From Alentia gelatinosa (taxonomy: Eukaryota > Annelida > Polychaeta > Phyllodocida > Polynoidae): DNA of 64,000 nt. The notes under the pieces are model-generated. The model saw nothing but the letters and a program-made list of their open reading frames with translations. It was not told the origin of the DNA and ran no database searches. Positions 13,624 to 25,570 of this stretch are shown here, piece by piece. The position numbers and the translations under genes are program-made. Positions within the stretch are counted from its first letter, which is position 1; each line of letters begins with the position of its first letter. The stretch spans positions 122,495,016 to 122,559,015 of the forward strand of contig OX465580.1 of the NCBI GenBank assembly GCA_950022655.1. Reading direction: 5' to 3'.

Positions 13624-13887
13624 CATATACCGAAACGGTGCGTATTTACAGTATATACAGCATGGGTATATAGTAAAGCAATATATATCTGATATGGCGC
13701 ATGGGTCTACTTGAGTACATAACTGTCTATAATGACCCAAAAGCCTACTTCACCACATGGTGACGATACCGCCTCATGAACTTACTTCAGTACAAGTGCC
13801 CTTAATCACTCCTAAGCATACGTCAGTCATTAGTGTACATAATGACTCACAAACCTTCTCGGTGCACCAGTGTCAATAATATCAAGA

Positions 13888-14164
13888 GACGTCACGAGTT
13901 TGAGTCTGAGTTTATTTATGCCATGCATTTTGTTGGCTCCATAATTTCACGAGTCGAAGACGGGTGACATTATGGAGCCAACAAAATGAGTTGCATAAAT
14001 AAGCTCAAACTCAAACGAGTGGCGTCTAGATTTTATCCTACCCCGTTTCCATATTTTTTCTGTATCAGAAAGTAGTGGCATAAACAACACTTTATGTCAC
14101 TACCCCGTGACATAAACAAATCCCATGTTAAGCCTATGGCGTTTTTTAATTCGGGGTAGGATAA
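13888..14164 (+). mobile_element. Hairpin-plus-TIR element, family B, copy B1
   Basis: The hairpin (13888-14026) begins GACGTCACGAGTTTGAG and ends with the near-complement. The apex GTCGAAGAC is at 13953-13961. The body (14032-14164) has ends TTTATCCTACCCCG / CGGGGTAGGATAA, and ATGTTAAGCCTATGGCG lies about 25 bp from the distal end. Highly similar copies are at 33812-34086, 43193-43452 and 59596-59871. Confidence 0.93.
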
Positions 14165-15036
14165 TGAACAGATCTGAAAATATAGGATTTTTTCTTACCG
14201 GCTCACCATAATGGCTATCCCAGTTTTTTTTTAATTTCAGGGACTCTATACCTTTTTAGTGTGGGTGCTCTGACATTGCAGACCTTTCAGCATCATTATT
14301 CTATCAGAGGTCAAAGGTCAAGGTCAGTAAAAGTAAGGCACTCTCAATTTTCTAGACAAATATATGAGGTTTTTTGAAGGGGGTGAATTTACATTACATA
14401 GTCACATGAACCCAACCAGTGTCTTTTACAGCCAACATGGACATGACCTTGTTTCTAACGCATTTAACAGGTCCATACCGATGGAACAGTCCTCCAAACC
14501 TAATGACTATCACTAACGATTTCAAGCCCCATTGATTCTGTCTAAGGGTAAAGAAGTTGGTGGGTGGTGGCCTAATTGCTTAACCTATGCACAATTAATT
14601 TGTGTGCACTTCTCTGCGTGTTTGCTTCCATTCGCTGATCTGGTGACGGAATAACCTAAAAATCGATCGGTTGTTCCCGATCTGTCGAGAATAGCCGGCC
14701 AGTGGAAAATGGCTTTTTACAATTTCAGTATGCATGTATACAGGTATATGCGATTAGGAATCTACAGAATCTTGATAAAATTCATTTGCCAATGAGGTGA
14801 CACTATGGTCATTCCGGTGAGAAAGGTATTTTTTTATATTTAGATGGTTCATTTCAGCGGAATTATTTCGTCCGAATTCCCGATACACATCTTTCCAGAA
14901 TAAAACAGCCAAGGCATCATGATCACCTAATAATCTTTCTGAATCTGAATCTGTATGTGAGAACAGTTTTTTCAGAGGGTATTATAACTAAGGACCTAGT
15001 ATGTTGTTTTTCACAATCAGATTTTTTTTTTTCTAA
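14165..15036. other. Mostly unassigned; one decayed TIR fragment
   Basis: At 14627-14718 a fragment with CTTCCATTCGCTGATCTGG and GGCCAGTGGAAAATGGC resembles the GTTTCCATT...AATGGAAAC family O. The rest is unassigned. Confidence 0.4.
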
Positions 15037-15171
15037 AGAAATTTCTTTATTGGTGTCAATAGTTACATGTGTTGATGGTACAGCAATCCAGGGATGTTCC
15101 AGTACACCAAATAAAGAGGCCGAAGCGTCAGCCTTACAGCAGGCTGATTTTCATCGCATTGGCCAAAGCCC
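15037..15171 (-). repeat. Dispersed repeat P, copy 1 (likely retroelement 3' end)
   Basis: It shares TTTCTTTATTG...ATAAAGAGGCC.AAGCGTCAGC...GCTG.TTTTCATC with 23151-23300. A T-rich start on the plus strand suggests the tail of a minus-strand non-LTR element or SINE. It is non-coding. Confidence 0.6.
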
Positions 15172-16411
15172 AACGAGATTGTATGTATATATAACATAAC
15201 TCACAATGTTTTACATGAGAAAGTGCAAATATGCGACTAGGTCCAGCAAAGTGTGACTCATAATACATTTTTGAGATAGGTAACTGATTATATAACAATA
15301 GAGTTTTCACAAGTATGAAATAGTGCTGCACTCCAAGATGAGTACAAAACGATCGAGAGGAAAAGCGACTTACAGATATCGCCAGGAGAATATAGGTGTT
15401 AGAATTCCCCGGTACGTACTGTAGATCAGATGGAGGCCTGAACCTGCATGAACATCTCTTAAAGGCGGAGGATCTGTTATGTCGGTCAACCATCAACGTG
15501 ATGACTGTCTGACACCTGCACATTTACCCGAGTGAAATGACAGTGGTGCATGTTGGAGCGATTCAATGGGAGAGGAAGGAAAGGAGAGAAAGACAAGCAA
15601 ATGAAAACGGCGCAAGAGGATGAAGGGGAGGCAGAGAAAAATGATGAGAGAAAAAGAGAAGGGAGACATGTCGATATAGGATTGGGGTGAATGACAAGTG
15701 TGTATTTTCATTTCATTTCTTTCCCCTGACGCCTAGAGAAGCTTGCCAGTAAACGTCATTTCTTCTTTCCGAAGGCACTTCTCAATGGGCCCTCGAGGGC
15801 TTCAGTACATGATCGATCACGTCTATAACGGTATATTAAAATCATAAATTTTGTCAGCCCTTTGTAGTATGCTGAATCTTAAATATTTGTCGCCTAGACA
15901 ATTCAAACACTTCATAAGTCAATCAGGACAACATAATATGTGAAAGATAGTGATATTCTATAAGAATAATACAACATAAGCGTATAAGTGGTCTTGAAAA
16001 TCCTGAACTTGCTCTTTCGCCGCCGAGGTGATGTACACCAAAATGAGTGAGGAAAGAAATTTCTCGAAAATTATATCGGACAATTCGCCTTAAAAACTAG
16101 ATCCATGTCATTTTCCAAATAGTTGAATATAATGATTTCAAGAAATTATAGAAGAGACATCTACCTTTGAAGGTGAGGGGCCAGCATGCTCGTTTTTTAT
16201 CTGAAAATTTGTATTATAATAACATAGTGATACAATATATAGAAATCCCAAAAAGTTGTATATAACAATAAAACCATTGCCTTTTTCCTAAACCTACAGA
16301 ATATAGTAAATGTATAATACTACACATTTTAGTACTAAGAGCTACAGTTCACAGGCCTTGTTTTTTGACAGAATTGATGAAAAACACACTTTCCAGTACA
16401 TTAGCTGTATA
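15172..16411. other. Unassigned DNA with a purine-rich tract
   Basis: 15567-15670 is almost pure purine on the plus strand (GAGAGGAAGGAAAGG-type). No gene was recognised; the long minus-strand frame 15134-15523 shows no family resemblance and overlaps repeat P. Confidence 0.45.
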
Positions 16412-16690
16412 AAACTAGGATCCAAAAGTATGTTCATCACAGATGAATGAGCGTGCAAATATAAATGAATAACAATAAAAGGTTTGAGTTAGAATTAGCC
16501 TATGGATAGTTTTCTGTAACCCACTTCATGGTCAGCTGGGCACACCTCCAAGACCCTGGGACACTGGCTGCCTGCTCTGTTCTTACTATCACAGTGAACA
16601 GCATGCAGATAGTAAAGGGATAGTTTTGTGGAAGCACACTAGAAGTTCAATATGACCACTCTAAATTCTAGATGATGTATTTAGCGCTCT
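16412..16690 (-). repeat. Dispersed repeat R1, copy 3 (inverted, internally deleted)
   Basis: Its reverse complement matches 47440-47840. Shared blocks include AGTGTCCCAGGGTCTTGGAGG-like sequence, TTACAGAAAACTATCCATAG and GCACGCTCATTCATC. A central part present in the other two copies is missing. Confidence 0.8.
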
Positions 16691-16715
16691 AAAAAATGAT
16701 AAAAATAGGTCTCTC

Positions 16716-17036
16716 TAAAGGCCCGTTTCCATTTTCCGATTTCCCGTCACCAATCTGCAGTCATGTACCACCGACGGACTTTTGGCACTGCTGACACCAA
16801 ATTGGTCAATGGAAACGACCCAGCTTTTTATGCTTTGTGCTTTTTCTGCAATGTGGCACCCCCCACCACTGAGTAAAAGCCTGGTCACTGAGTGAAATCT
16901 ACAACCCTCACCGATTTTTCTTTTCTTACGCACAGTCAGTGGCACCACCGACAGACTTTCTGTGCAACTCACAGGACTTTCTGTGTAACTCACTAAATCT
17001 ACACCCTTTTCGTCGGTCAATGGAAACAGGCCTTTA
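16716..17036. mobile_element. TIR element, family O, copy O1
   Basis: Inverted ends TAAAGGCCCGTTTCCATT / AATGGAAACAGGCCTTTA about 320 bp apart. The interior has repeated CACCGACGGACTTT and CACCGACAGACTTT units and no protein. Related end sequences sit in foldback N (11400, 12160) and at 20621-20728. Confidence 0.8.
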
Positions 17037-17939
17037 CCCATTGGATTGGGACAAAATAGACATACATTATGTTTTGTTGTATTTGGTATTAGGGAAAGAT
17101 TTTACTGATAATTATCGACATTTGAAAATCGGGACCTGTCGCTTCTTTGAAATATAAGATATGCGAGGACATTTAAGGAGCTACAACATGAATATGACCG
17201 TCCGTACCCAAACTTCCACACAACGCAGGTTCAGGGAACCCATATTTGAGACCTGACAGTGTACTGACAGAAGCAGGGCAGCCTGCGCTTATGCACATTT
17301 TCTGTGTTGTTTACTTTCTAGATGTATGCTGTTTTCTGACCCGCATGATACAAATAAAGAGTTTGTCATGAATATGTATGAAACATTTGTCCTCGGTATG
17401 ATTGATAACCAGAAGTATGGCTATATTAACTGTCCACATCTGAGTGTGATATGCTGCGATATCTTTGAGAAGTAACACAAAATTGTCCTGAATATATCAC
17501 CTGAGAACCTTCCCATTAAATATTTGTCAAGCTAAGGATTAAACCCTACATGACAGGCTATTTCTCATCAAATAAGATGGATGAGATATATGGATGGTGA
17601 ATTATCTGACAAAAGGCAAAAAGCCAAAACAAATAAGAAATCGTTGGGAATGCAGGAAGGGAGCAGATGGTCTATTGACGAACCACCTGGTGACTTGATT
17701 TAGGTGAATAGGCAACCCGTCATTAAATAGAGCCTTGGTGAAGAGTACAATCGATAGAGTAGTGATGGATTGGTCGTGCTGAGTAGGCGTGCATATAATC
17801 AGCAGCAGCTCCTAGCGTTACTCGTACACTGTATGCTGGAATATGAGAAACGTGGTATTGATTAGCAGCGAGAGATAAGAGCGGATGCCTTGATTCGTGA
17901 ATTGTCATCTATTTCATCTTAAATCTGAGATATGATTAA
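17037..17939. other. Unassigned DNA
   Basis: I see no gene, repeat or RNA gene. Confidence 0.5.
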
Positions 17940-18328
17940 CCCTTTAAGGATGTATGATGCCACAAGGCATTAACCTGCCCAGGCCGAGTGATGCCATATG
18001 GCATCATCTGGCTGAGGCCGAATGATGCCGTCAGACATCAAGCGGCCCAGGCCAAATGATGTCTCAAGGCATCATTTCTCAGATATTTAGAAAATTGGTT
18101 TTAAGAGAATACTTGATAAATATGAAGCTTTCAAAGAATATAGATACAACATCATATTCAGTATTATTAGTAAACTCAAGTAAAATTATTTGGTTTACAG
18201 ATTATATCACGTGATGAAATAATCAAATTATGAGTTTAGCCAAAAGTGTGTTTGTCCCCTAGCAATCACTGGCACAAATACCCGTCCTTATGGGGGTTGT
18301 TCTTCTGCAGGCGGCAGTCTTTATAGGG
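17940..18328. mobile_element. TTAA-bounded MITE, family K, copy K1
   Basis: It is flanked on both sides by TTAA (17936-17939 and 18329-18332), with CCCTTTAAGGATG at one end and TATAGGG at the other, as expected of piggyBac- or Kolobok-like TTAA-specific elements. The left 130 bp holds about four units built on the palindrome GATGCC..GGCATC, separated by CAGGCCGAAT. The rest matches K2 (50915-51283) closely. It is non-coding. Confidence 0.85.
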
Positions 18329-20620
18329 TTAATAGTCTTTTGGGGCCTTTATCCTACATTCCTTTGAAAGTGGGAGCTACTAATCTGGAAATACAATTTT
18401 CCTAGTTTTAAGCCCAACTTGGTACAAAAGGCATGTTGTACGAATATATATTCAATTGGATGTCAGATAACAATCTTGCGAAGGAAAACACTGAGAGAAC
18501 CATGATAATATAAAAGAATTGCAAATGAACCATAAACTGAATAAAGAATTGAGAACACTATAATTGAGACATAAAATCCCTTTGAAATCTAAACCAATGT
18601 GAATTTGATGTATAGATCATATAAAGCATTATGCACAAGTATAGAGAGCCTTGAAAAATGCCGCATAAAAATGGCTAAAATGTGAAAACACATCATAATG
18701 AAATGCTGATGTCCTTGTACCGTGTAGAGTAACGTCCTTACTGTTGACGAGTCAATATTAATTCGTCGTCTGTTGTCAAGTACTACATGATAAACTTGGC
18801 ATTGACCCGCTCTGGATAAGACGAAGAAAAGAGGTTGCAGTTATAATAACTATTATTACATACCTATGGCTGAACGTCTGTGAAATACTACCCGATACTA
18901 GGGGTGTAGTATAAATAATGTTCGGGCACACTGAGCCCGTAGTGAATACTCGGGCGCACTGAGCCCTAAGTGAATGTCTCAGGTCAAAATCTACATAAAT
19001 AAGTATATAAAATTATGCTTTTCTTGATATTTAGGTATCAAAAGACCTCGAATGGCCATCCCTTCGGGCACAGTAACCACTCTCTTAATACGAGGCGTAG
19101 CTGTGGACGAAAAATTTTATCACGTGAAAGACAAATGTGAAAAAATATACATGGTATACAGTATACAACGGTATACGAAATTTGTCATAACAGTAAAAGT
19201 TCATAAAGGGTTGAATGACCCTGAAAGTTTGTGGGGTGGGTGGGAGGTAAAAATCGTTTTGAGTCTTTCAAACCACAGGAGCGACTGACACGTGATATGA
19301 CACGTCACGACTGTATGAGTTCATTTCTCCCAACGTCTGATAGGTGTCTCTGCGGAGTTGCCGCGCTTAATGAATCAGCTGCCTCAGCCATTATTACTTC
19401 ACAAGTTCGTATCAATGTACAAGAACAGGGTGAACTCCGAGTGGACTGAGTCCATGCGTAGAAGGACTAGACTTTCTGATAAAATTGTATTTGAAATATA
19501 TCGAACAAATAGTAATTTTATATAACGGAACCCATACCTAAGCGGAGCAATGCTGTGGAATTCATTGTCCCAACAATGCCAAGTAGTGCAAGATGTAGAA
19601 GGATCCAAAAATCAAATAGTTGAACTCATGTAGCCGAAAACGAGGTAGATTGGGATACCGCATGAGTGCATATAATTAAAAGCCAACACGGGTGTGGGAT
19701 AAAACTTGATAGAATATTCGTTTTATTACAATAAGATCTCAATCATTGAGAATTTGATGAATTGATAAAACATTTTGATTGATAAAATGAGTTGATTGTA
19801 CGCATATAAGAGTGACTGGCTGCCACTATTTAGTTATACCGGCCCATGCATTTTATTGTTTGATATATAATCCGAATTAAAAAGATGGCGATGTTGGGAA
19901 TGGTGAGTGGGAAGCGTAGAAACACACAATTGTTGTGATCCCTCTGAATATTATAATATAATACAGAGAACGGTTGGCATTAAATTATCTGCAATTTACA
20001 ATTATACTACTTTAATCCCCCATCTCATCGCAATAGAATTTCACACCTTAATTTCTCATGTTATGAGAAACTTTTTAACTTTGTAATGTTAATTACAAGA
20101 TGCACTGTATAGCATGGAGCTGATATTGTTAGTTCTTCAACCTCCAGTTGTATCTGTAAGACCTGTGTAAACGAGAGATATAATAAAGAAACTGGAAAGT
20201 AAAAAAGGTACGAAGATATTCAATGAGATGTCAAACAACAATGGTCCAAAAGAAAACACCGCGAGCATCAGAACATTAATAAGAATTGTAATTATGCTGT
20301 AAGCTGATTAAGAATTGAGAAAACTAGGATTAAGAAGGAAATCCTATTGAAATTTGAATCCCAAGCAGCGGGAAATATTTTATAGATGTTCGACAACAGG
20401 TATATAATAATGATAACACTGATATATGGAGACAGGGTTAGGGTATCTGAATGAAATCTGTTCCGAGTTGTTTAGGTGGCAATGACGTGAGTATAAACAT
20501 TGAGAGTCCCCGACGAAATCAACAAAAGCGTTTTGATTCTGTTTTTCTGTGAGAAAACCAGTCGGTCATGGCTTTATGGCATAATAAATGCCAAAGCAAT
20601 GGGCGAGTATTTCTCTGCAT
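18329..20620. other. Unassigned DNA with one short tandem duplication
   Basis: 18924-18980 holds two copies of a 28-bp unit of the form CGGGCNCACTGAGCCC followed by TAGTGAAT, each able to form a GGGC/GCCC stem. Several frames of 60-80 codons near 19052-19608 show no family resemblance. Nothing else was recognised. Confidence 0.45.
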
Positions 20621-20728
20621 GTCTCGTTTCCATTCACCAATCTTGCGTCTGTACACACAAAAAAAAGATTTGTGGTTTCCTACTGCAGATCGGTGCTGAA
20701 CGATCGCCAAATAGAAACGGGCTTTATT
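20621..20728. mobile_element. Small TIR element O3 (family O, diverged)
   Basis: Ends CTCGTTTCCATTCACC / CGCCAAATAGAAACGGGC are near-inverted and match the GTTTCCATT...AATGGAAAC pattern of O1. Confidence 0.5.
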
Positions 20729-21369
20729 TCCAATGGACCGGCTAGTACCACATGCAAGTAGTATATGCAATTTCCACTTTGATCATGGCGACAAAAAGTG
20801 TATCGATATTATATTCACCCTGTCCAAAAGTTGGTTGATGGTTCTCTTTAAAAGATAATCTCTTTGAAAATCCGAGTCGTGTCTCAGAAGAACTCCCAGA
20901 CTTGCCAAATTCTTGTTTTTACAAGCCTGTGATTGATTTTGATCAGCAGATACAAACGCCAGGTCTGTTTTCTTTTTATCATGATACACCATGAAATATT
21001 ATGAAATAATGATATTGTATCCGTAATCGCCTTTCAAAGATCAATTTGGCCCGCTATGTTTCCATATAGACAGGTCACTCAGCATTGACATTATGGGCAT
21101 GTTCTATATTTCATATTTTTTCATGCTGAAAATCTTTCATTATTTGTGCTAATCGTATTTATACAAGTACTTTGTCAATAACCAGTATTTTAATCTATCG
21201 TTTACATTTTCATTTTCTAATTTTTCTGCAACTATGCATGTCAGATTCTGGTAAGTGACGTTCATTCTCATCCAATCAGCGTTTGCCTTGCAAATAGGGC
21301 CTCTGCACAATTTAAAGCGTGCATTTTGTACTCAGCCTGGTCCATCCTAGTTTATAAAGTATATCAGTC
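20729..21369. other. Unassigned DNA
   Basis: No gene or repeat recognised. Confidence 0.5.
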
Positions 21370-21965
21370 TGTTGTATGTGTGGTGGTCGCCGCCTGACTA
21401 GCAGGTTGGAAGATCCACTTCCGGAACTCTAGTCCCTGGCGGGATCCCACCCTACGAGCAATTACGTAGGTCGGTTTGGTTTTCGGTAAGTCTGCACGAA
21501 CCTAGGAACACAAAACACAACTCCACGCTTTTAATAAAAAGGAATGTTTATTAACAACTACTTCCCAGAGAGATCTGGAAGATCTGTCCCACAAGTGCAG
21601 TACCCTAGCATGGTGTGCCAGGTAATGCTGGAGAGGCTAATCTGAAAGACTCGCCTAACCACCAGAAAAGTTACGAGAACCCGCCTGCAAAGTGAGGGTC
21701 CAAGGATCTGCTCTCGAGTAGAGCCTGTCAACCTACTACGAATGCTGAGTATATATACCCAGCGTAACATAATCCCGGCCCCACCGCGCCACTCTTGTGT
21801 GCGGCGTTGCCCAGAATCACTACACAGTAAGCATTGACTCTCTGCGCCACCTTCAGTAGAACGTAAGAAACACTACTGGATTCCCGCCCCACCACATATG
21901 TATGAGTTGATACATACCGAGCATAGGTTAGTACGTGTAAAACTGTTAGGCACTGGTATATAACA
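21370..21965 (-). mobile_element. Candidate solo LTR
   Basis: On the minus strand the segment starts TGTTATATACC and ends CATACAACA, giving TG...CA ends that are partly inverted. It has a TATA box (GGTATATATACTC, about 21750-21760) and an AATAAA signal (about 21547-21552) in LTR order. It is GC-richer than its surroundings. No coding sequence lies beside it and the 5-bp flanks (CAGTC/CCATG) do not match, so ancient decay, partial deletion or a wrong boundary are possible. Confidence 0.45.
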
Positions 21966-23150
21966 CCATGCTCCCAGGGCCTCACCGATAGACACTGATA
22001 GGGCTACCTGATTGACTTCCAGTATATTTGATTCAGTGGCTCAAGTGTTAGGTATTTCAGTGGTAGTGTATGGAAAGGAATGTTGTAATGAATCGGAGGC
22101 AGTGGGTGCACGGTGTAATACAAGATTACGACAGGTCTTCCAACATAAGCGTGGGCAAAAGGTTATACGAAATGCAGAATATTCAACCTTTTCTACAAGG
22201 CTCCATATGCCAGCTAATTGCAAGTTTTTCAGCGATATCACGTCCACTGTACGCTCACAGGGCTTACAAGGGGTGAACCTTTATCAACTGAAATTCATCA
22301 CTTGATTTGGCTGACCCCGATGCTATACTTATTTTAGTAAATGTAAGGAGAATCCAGTTGTTAATTAAGAACATGATACATTAAAATCAAATGTTTTAAC
22401 AGAATCAACCGGATCTAGTAAGGGGGAACGATGGGTCTGTAACCCTATTTCACCACTGTGAAAACTAATTACTTCCGTGTTATTTGAGCTATTTCAGAGC
22501 CGCCTGATTTTCATGTGTTTGTGCTCATTTTGGCTTTCCTATTTCTAGAAAACTGGTTTACGACACCACACTATAAAGAAGGACAGTGCCGACAGACAGC
22601 AGCCCATTTATCTCTGACCTGGATCAAAAGGATAAATCTTGTTATTTGTTAAATGTGATTCGTTAAATCCAAATGGGACAATGTATGTACAATGTCTACT
22701 ACATCTAGCGTCGCTGTAAACAAAAAAAATCGATCGATGATTCCTGACTGCAAATGGGCCGAACATTCGATTCTAGAAAAGGCGGAATCTTAGGAAGTAG
22801 ATGAATTATTTTACGATTTTTATAGCTTATATATATCCGATCTCTTTTGCCCCCTTTCAAATAGATAAAAGAATGCTTCTGGTTGTGATAACACATGCCT
22901 TTAGATAATTGACTATGGAACAATTAGCTTGAGGCTTATGAACAAGGACCGTTAATGGCAGAGTTAAATAGAGTAGAGGCTGTCTGTCTGAGGATTGTGT
23001 GAAGACGTCTGCTGGCGCCTACACAATCAGTTACTAAAAGATTGGGTCAGGTTTCCGTCAAGCCTTTCCATCTACAGGTCCCGAAAATTAGACCAAGACC
23101 TTGCTAAGATCCTTCAGCGAGTTTGTAATTTTTTTCTGGTTTTTCTGGTA
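21966..23150. other. Unassigned DNA
   Basis: Overlapping frames of 68-97 codons at 22012-22305 are on both strands and look like chance. 22660-22760 may hold a decayed family O fragment. Confidence 0.45.
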
Positions 23151-23300
23151 AACATTTCTTTTATTGATTTCTATCAATTTACACAAAACTCCTTTGACGG
23201 TTGCTGTAGAACAGAACATCAAACACACAGTTTTGACAATCAATAAAAGAGGCCTTAAGCGTCAGCTTAAATAGAAGCTGGTTTTCATCACTCAGGCCCA
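23151..23300 (-). repeat. Dispersed repeat P, copy 2
   Basis: It matches 15037-15171 in the AAAGAGGCC..AAGCGTCAGC block and the preceding TTTATTG..T.TCAAT block, in the same orientation. Confidence 0.6.
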
Positions 23301-23829
23301 TGGCCGTTTAGGGATATACAATACCTAGACAATCAACTCCACAAAACAATTTCCGAGTCTCTTATCAAGCTATGGCTATAGTAGAAACTACGATAAATCG
23401 GTTTTGACTAAACCTCTTGAAGTCAATATGTAGAGTGACTTATGATATATGTCATATTGATCTTATTAGCAAACACTATCATATCAATAATAATACGGTA
23501 AACTATTATGACCAAACAATTTGGCAGAGAACCATAGGCCAGAGACAATCACAAATACCTCTAAGATTTATGATCGAAAAAAAAACAGGCAATACCACCC
23601 ACTAACATCATAGGGATCCTTAACCAACACGCTGACAAAGCGTATCCAGCCTATATAGGCAAAGGTAATACCCCAGGGAAATACAAAAGTTTATATATAT
23701 ATATATAACAAAGTCAAGAATAACGAAAAATAACGACACTGCTGACCACACTCAAAGTCCAACTAAAGCTTAACTAACAGAGCCAAGATAATAACTGAAG
23801 ACCAGCACCCGTCTATACTCTAGGTATCG
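23301..23829. other. Unassigned DNA
   Basis: It contains a short TA tract (23693-23706) and may include the 3' untranslated tail of the retrotransposon that ends just to the right. Confidence 0.45.
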
Positions 23830-24396
23830 AGTTTTCTAAGCAATGCTTAGAGATTCTCTTCAACCTAGAGACACTAGCAATATTTCTTGTTACAGGTTGC
23901 AAGTTGTTCCGTATTTGAGAACCATTATATAGAACAGAATTTGTATAAGCCACACAGTTTGGTCTTGGGATTCTCAGATTGGTGCATCATGCATATGGGT
24001 ACGTTCCTCATGGGTTTCCCAGTAATATTTATTTTGTGCATGATGATACATAAAAGTTCTCATATGATGAAGCCTTCTCTCTTTCAAATAGGGTACACCT
24101 GCAAGGGCATGTAGTACAACTGTCGGGGTAGTTCTTTTAGCTTGTAAACATACCTTTATACACTTATTTTGCAGAATTTGTAATTTTTTTTATATATTTA
24201 TTGGCTGAACTCATAAATAAAACATCCCCATAGTCAAAATAAGGCACAATACATGATTTAAAGATTCTTATTGCTGACGATGTGTTAAGATAGGGCCTCA
24301 TTTTCATAAGTTGATATAGTCTATATATGATATGGATTTTGTCATTTTATTAAAGTGCGATTTATGATCCAAGTTGTTATTTAAATTTAAGCCCAA
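23830..24396 (-). pseudogene. ORF2 reverse transcriptase thumb and C-terminal region
   Basis: After the hammerhead insertion the minus strand reads LDHKSHFNKM, then LYQLMKMRPYLNT, SCIVPYFDYGDVLF, LQILQNKCIKVCL and ALAGVPYL, and after a frameshift NSVLYNGSQIRNNLQPVT. This order (YLG-like region, C-terminal YxDYGxxLW-type block, LQxLQN, LP...R...LYNGxxxWN) matches the C-terminus of jockey/CR1-type ORF2 proteins. The element ends shortly after, near 23830; no poly(A) or simple-repeat tail is obvious. Confidence 0.82.
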
Positions 24397-24411
24397 AGTA
24401 ATTCAAACTAT

Positions 24412-24789
24412 TCAGAGATGAAAATCACAAAAAAACAGACACAGTATTTTTTTATAATGGTGGTGTTATTAAACCAAATAGTACAGGTAGTGGTGTAAAT
24501 TAGAGTATCAAAATATGATTCAAGACGTTTCGCTAGGCTTTATCTAGCTTCATCAGGTGATGATACATTGGATGACCAGCTTAGATTAGGTACCATTTTA
24601 GGATCAGGTTCTGTTGACTTCCTGTTCAGGATTACAAGGTCAAGGTCGATGTGTTACTATTTATAGACATAAGATTTCTGGTAACCTGGTACAATGTTGT
24701 AGTCTAGTGTATTGTTATGAAAACGGTAGAGTAGGGAATATTAATTGGCTGTTGCTTAGGTTTTGATACAGTAACAGTGTTTTATAGCC
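24412..24789 (-). mobile_element. 378-bp hammerhead-bearing element inserted in the RT
   Basis: A near-perfect 15-bp direct repeat, AGTAATTMAAACTAT, flanks it (24397-24411 and 24790-24804). Without the insert the RT frame reads across (HSFNY to LNLNN). The insert has no open frame. On the minus strand it contains a hammerhead-like core (24506-24567). A conserved stretch AATCACAAAA...CAGACACAG (about 24424-24449) recurs beside a second copy at 49424-49447. The long variable target duplication fits retrotransposition. Hammerheads are known in Penelope-like elements and in retrozymes, so this may be a short non-autonomous relative. Confidence 0.8.
24506..24567 (-). ncRNA. Candidate hammerhead ribozyme
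   Basis: The minus strand has CUGAUGA (24557-24551), a 5-bp stem II GCUAG/CUAGC (24549-24545 with 24537-24533), then GAAAC (24532-24528) directly followed by GUC (24527-24525). Distal stem I is GUAUCA/UGAUAC (24567-24562 with 24511-24506), and a proximal UCA/UGA pairing is possible. With GAAAC and GUC adjacent there is no room for a stem III loop in a monomer. The self-complementary ACGU could pair between two molecules, as proposed for dimeric hammerheads of Penelope-like elements. Activity is not shown. Confidence 0.7.
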
Positions 24790-24804
24790 AGTAATTAAAA
24801 CTAT

Positions 24805-25570
24805 GTATATGCTGGATATCAGTCTCTCCAATTTTTAAATTTGGCATTTGTTGGGGGGTACACTTACAATTTGATCTAAATTGCATAATCTTTGTCTTAT
24901 TAACATTTATGGTTAACTTGTTGGCCTCACACCAATGCTGCATTCTTTCCAGATCATCCTGCAACGATTTATGCACAGATTTTAAATCATGACCATGTTG
25001 GTAGATAACAGTATCGTCTGCATATAGACACACTGGAATTCGCGATAACCTTACCCAAGTCATTGATGTAAATGAGAAATAACAAGGGTCCAAGAATGGG
25101 TCCTTGGGGAACACCACAAGTAACATCTGAAAAGGACGAGAGGCGGCCATTTACTCTCACCTGTTGTTTATGTCCATCAAGATAGTCAGTAAACCATAAT
25201 ATATTACAGCCTGTAATACCATATCATGAATTTTTTTAACAGTATAGTGTGGTCGACAGTGTCAAATACCTTCTTCAGGTCTACATACAATGCCAACGTG
25301 TCACTAATAACATTACAATTTAATAAGATTTGGTCAGTATAGTGTGCTATAGCCTGAATTGTAGATTTCCTCTTGCAGGACCTAGATTGAGAGTCAGACA
25401 GTAAGCTATGCTCATTTAGAAAATCAATAACATGGTATCTTCTCAATCATTATCCCCACAATTGGGAGTAGCGAAATCGGCCGTAAATTGGCAACAGAAT
25501 ATGGATCACCACTTTTTTGTAACGGAACAACAGTAGCCTTTTTCACTCTGTTGGGATGCATGCTGTTTCA
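24805..25570 (-). pseudogene. ORF2 reverse transcriptase, N-terminal and palm parts
   Basis: In order on the minus strand, over several shifted frames: VKKATVVPLQKSGDP and LRPISLLP (block 1), KRKSTIQAI, ALYVDLKKVFDTVDH (block with first catalytic Asp), a damaged G-PQG block near 25090, and LYADDTVIY (YADD catalytic pair). WCEANKLTINVNKTKIM follows. The set is typical of jockey/CR1/L2-type RTs; I do not assign a clade. The text breaks at HSFNY, exactly at the 15-bp duplication of the hammerhead element, and resumes at 24396. Confidence 0.9.

Noticed and set aside
15134..15523. 129-codon minus-strand frame as a gene
   Set aside because: It overlaps dispersed repeat P and resembles no family.
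23830..24804. Assigning the hammerhead to the LINE itself
   Set aside because: The 15-bp duplication and the RT frame that reads across the empty site show that it is a separate later insertion.
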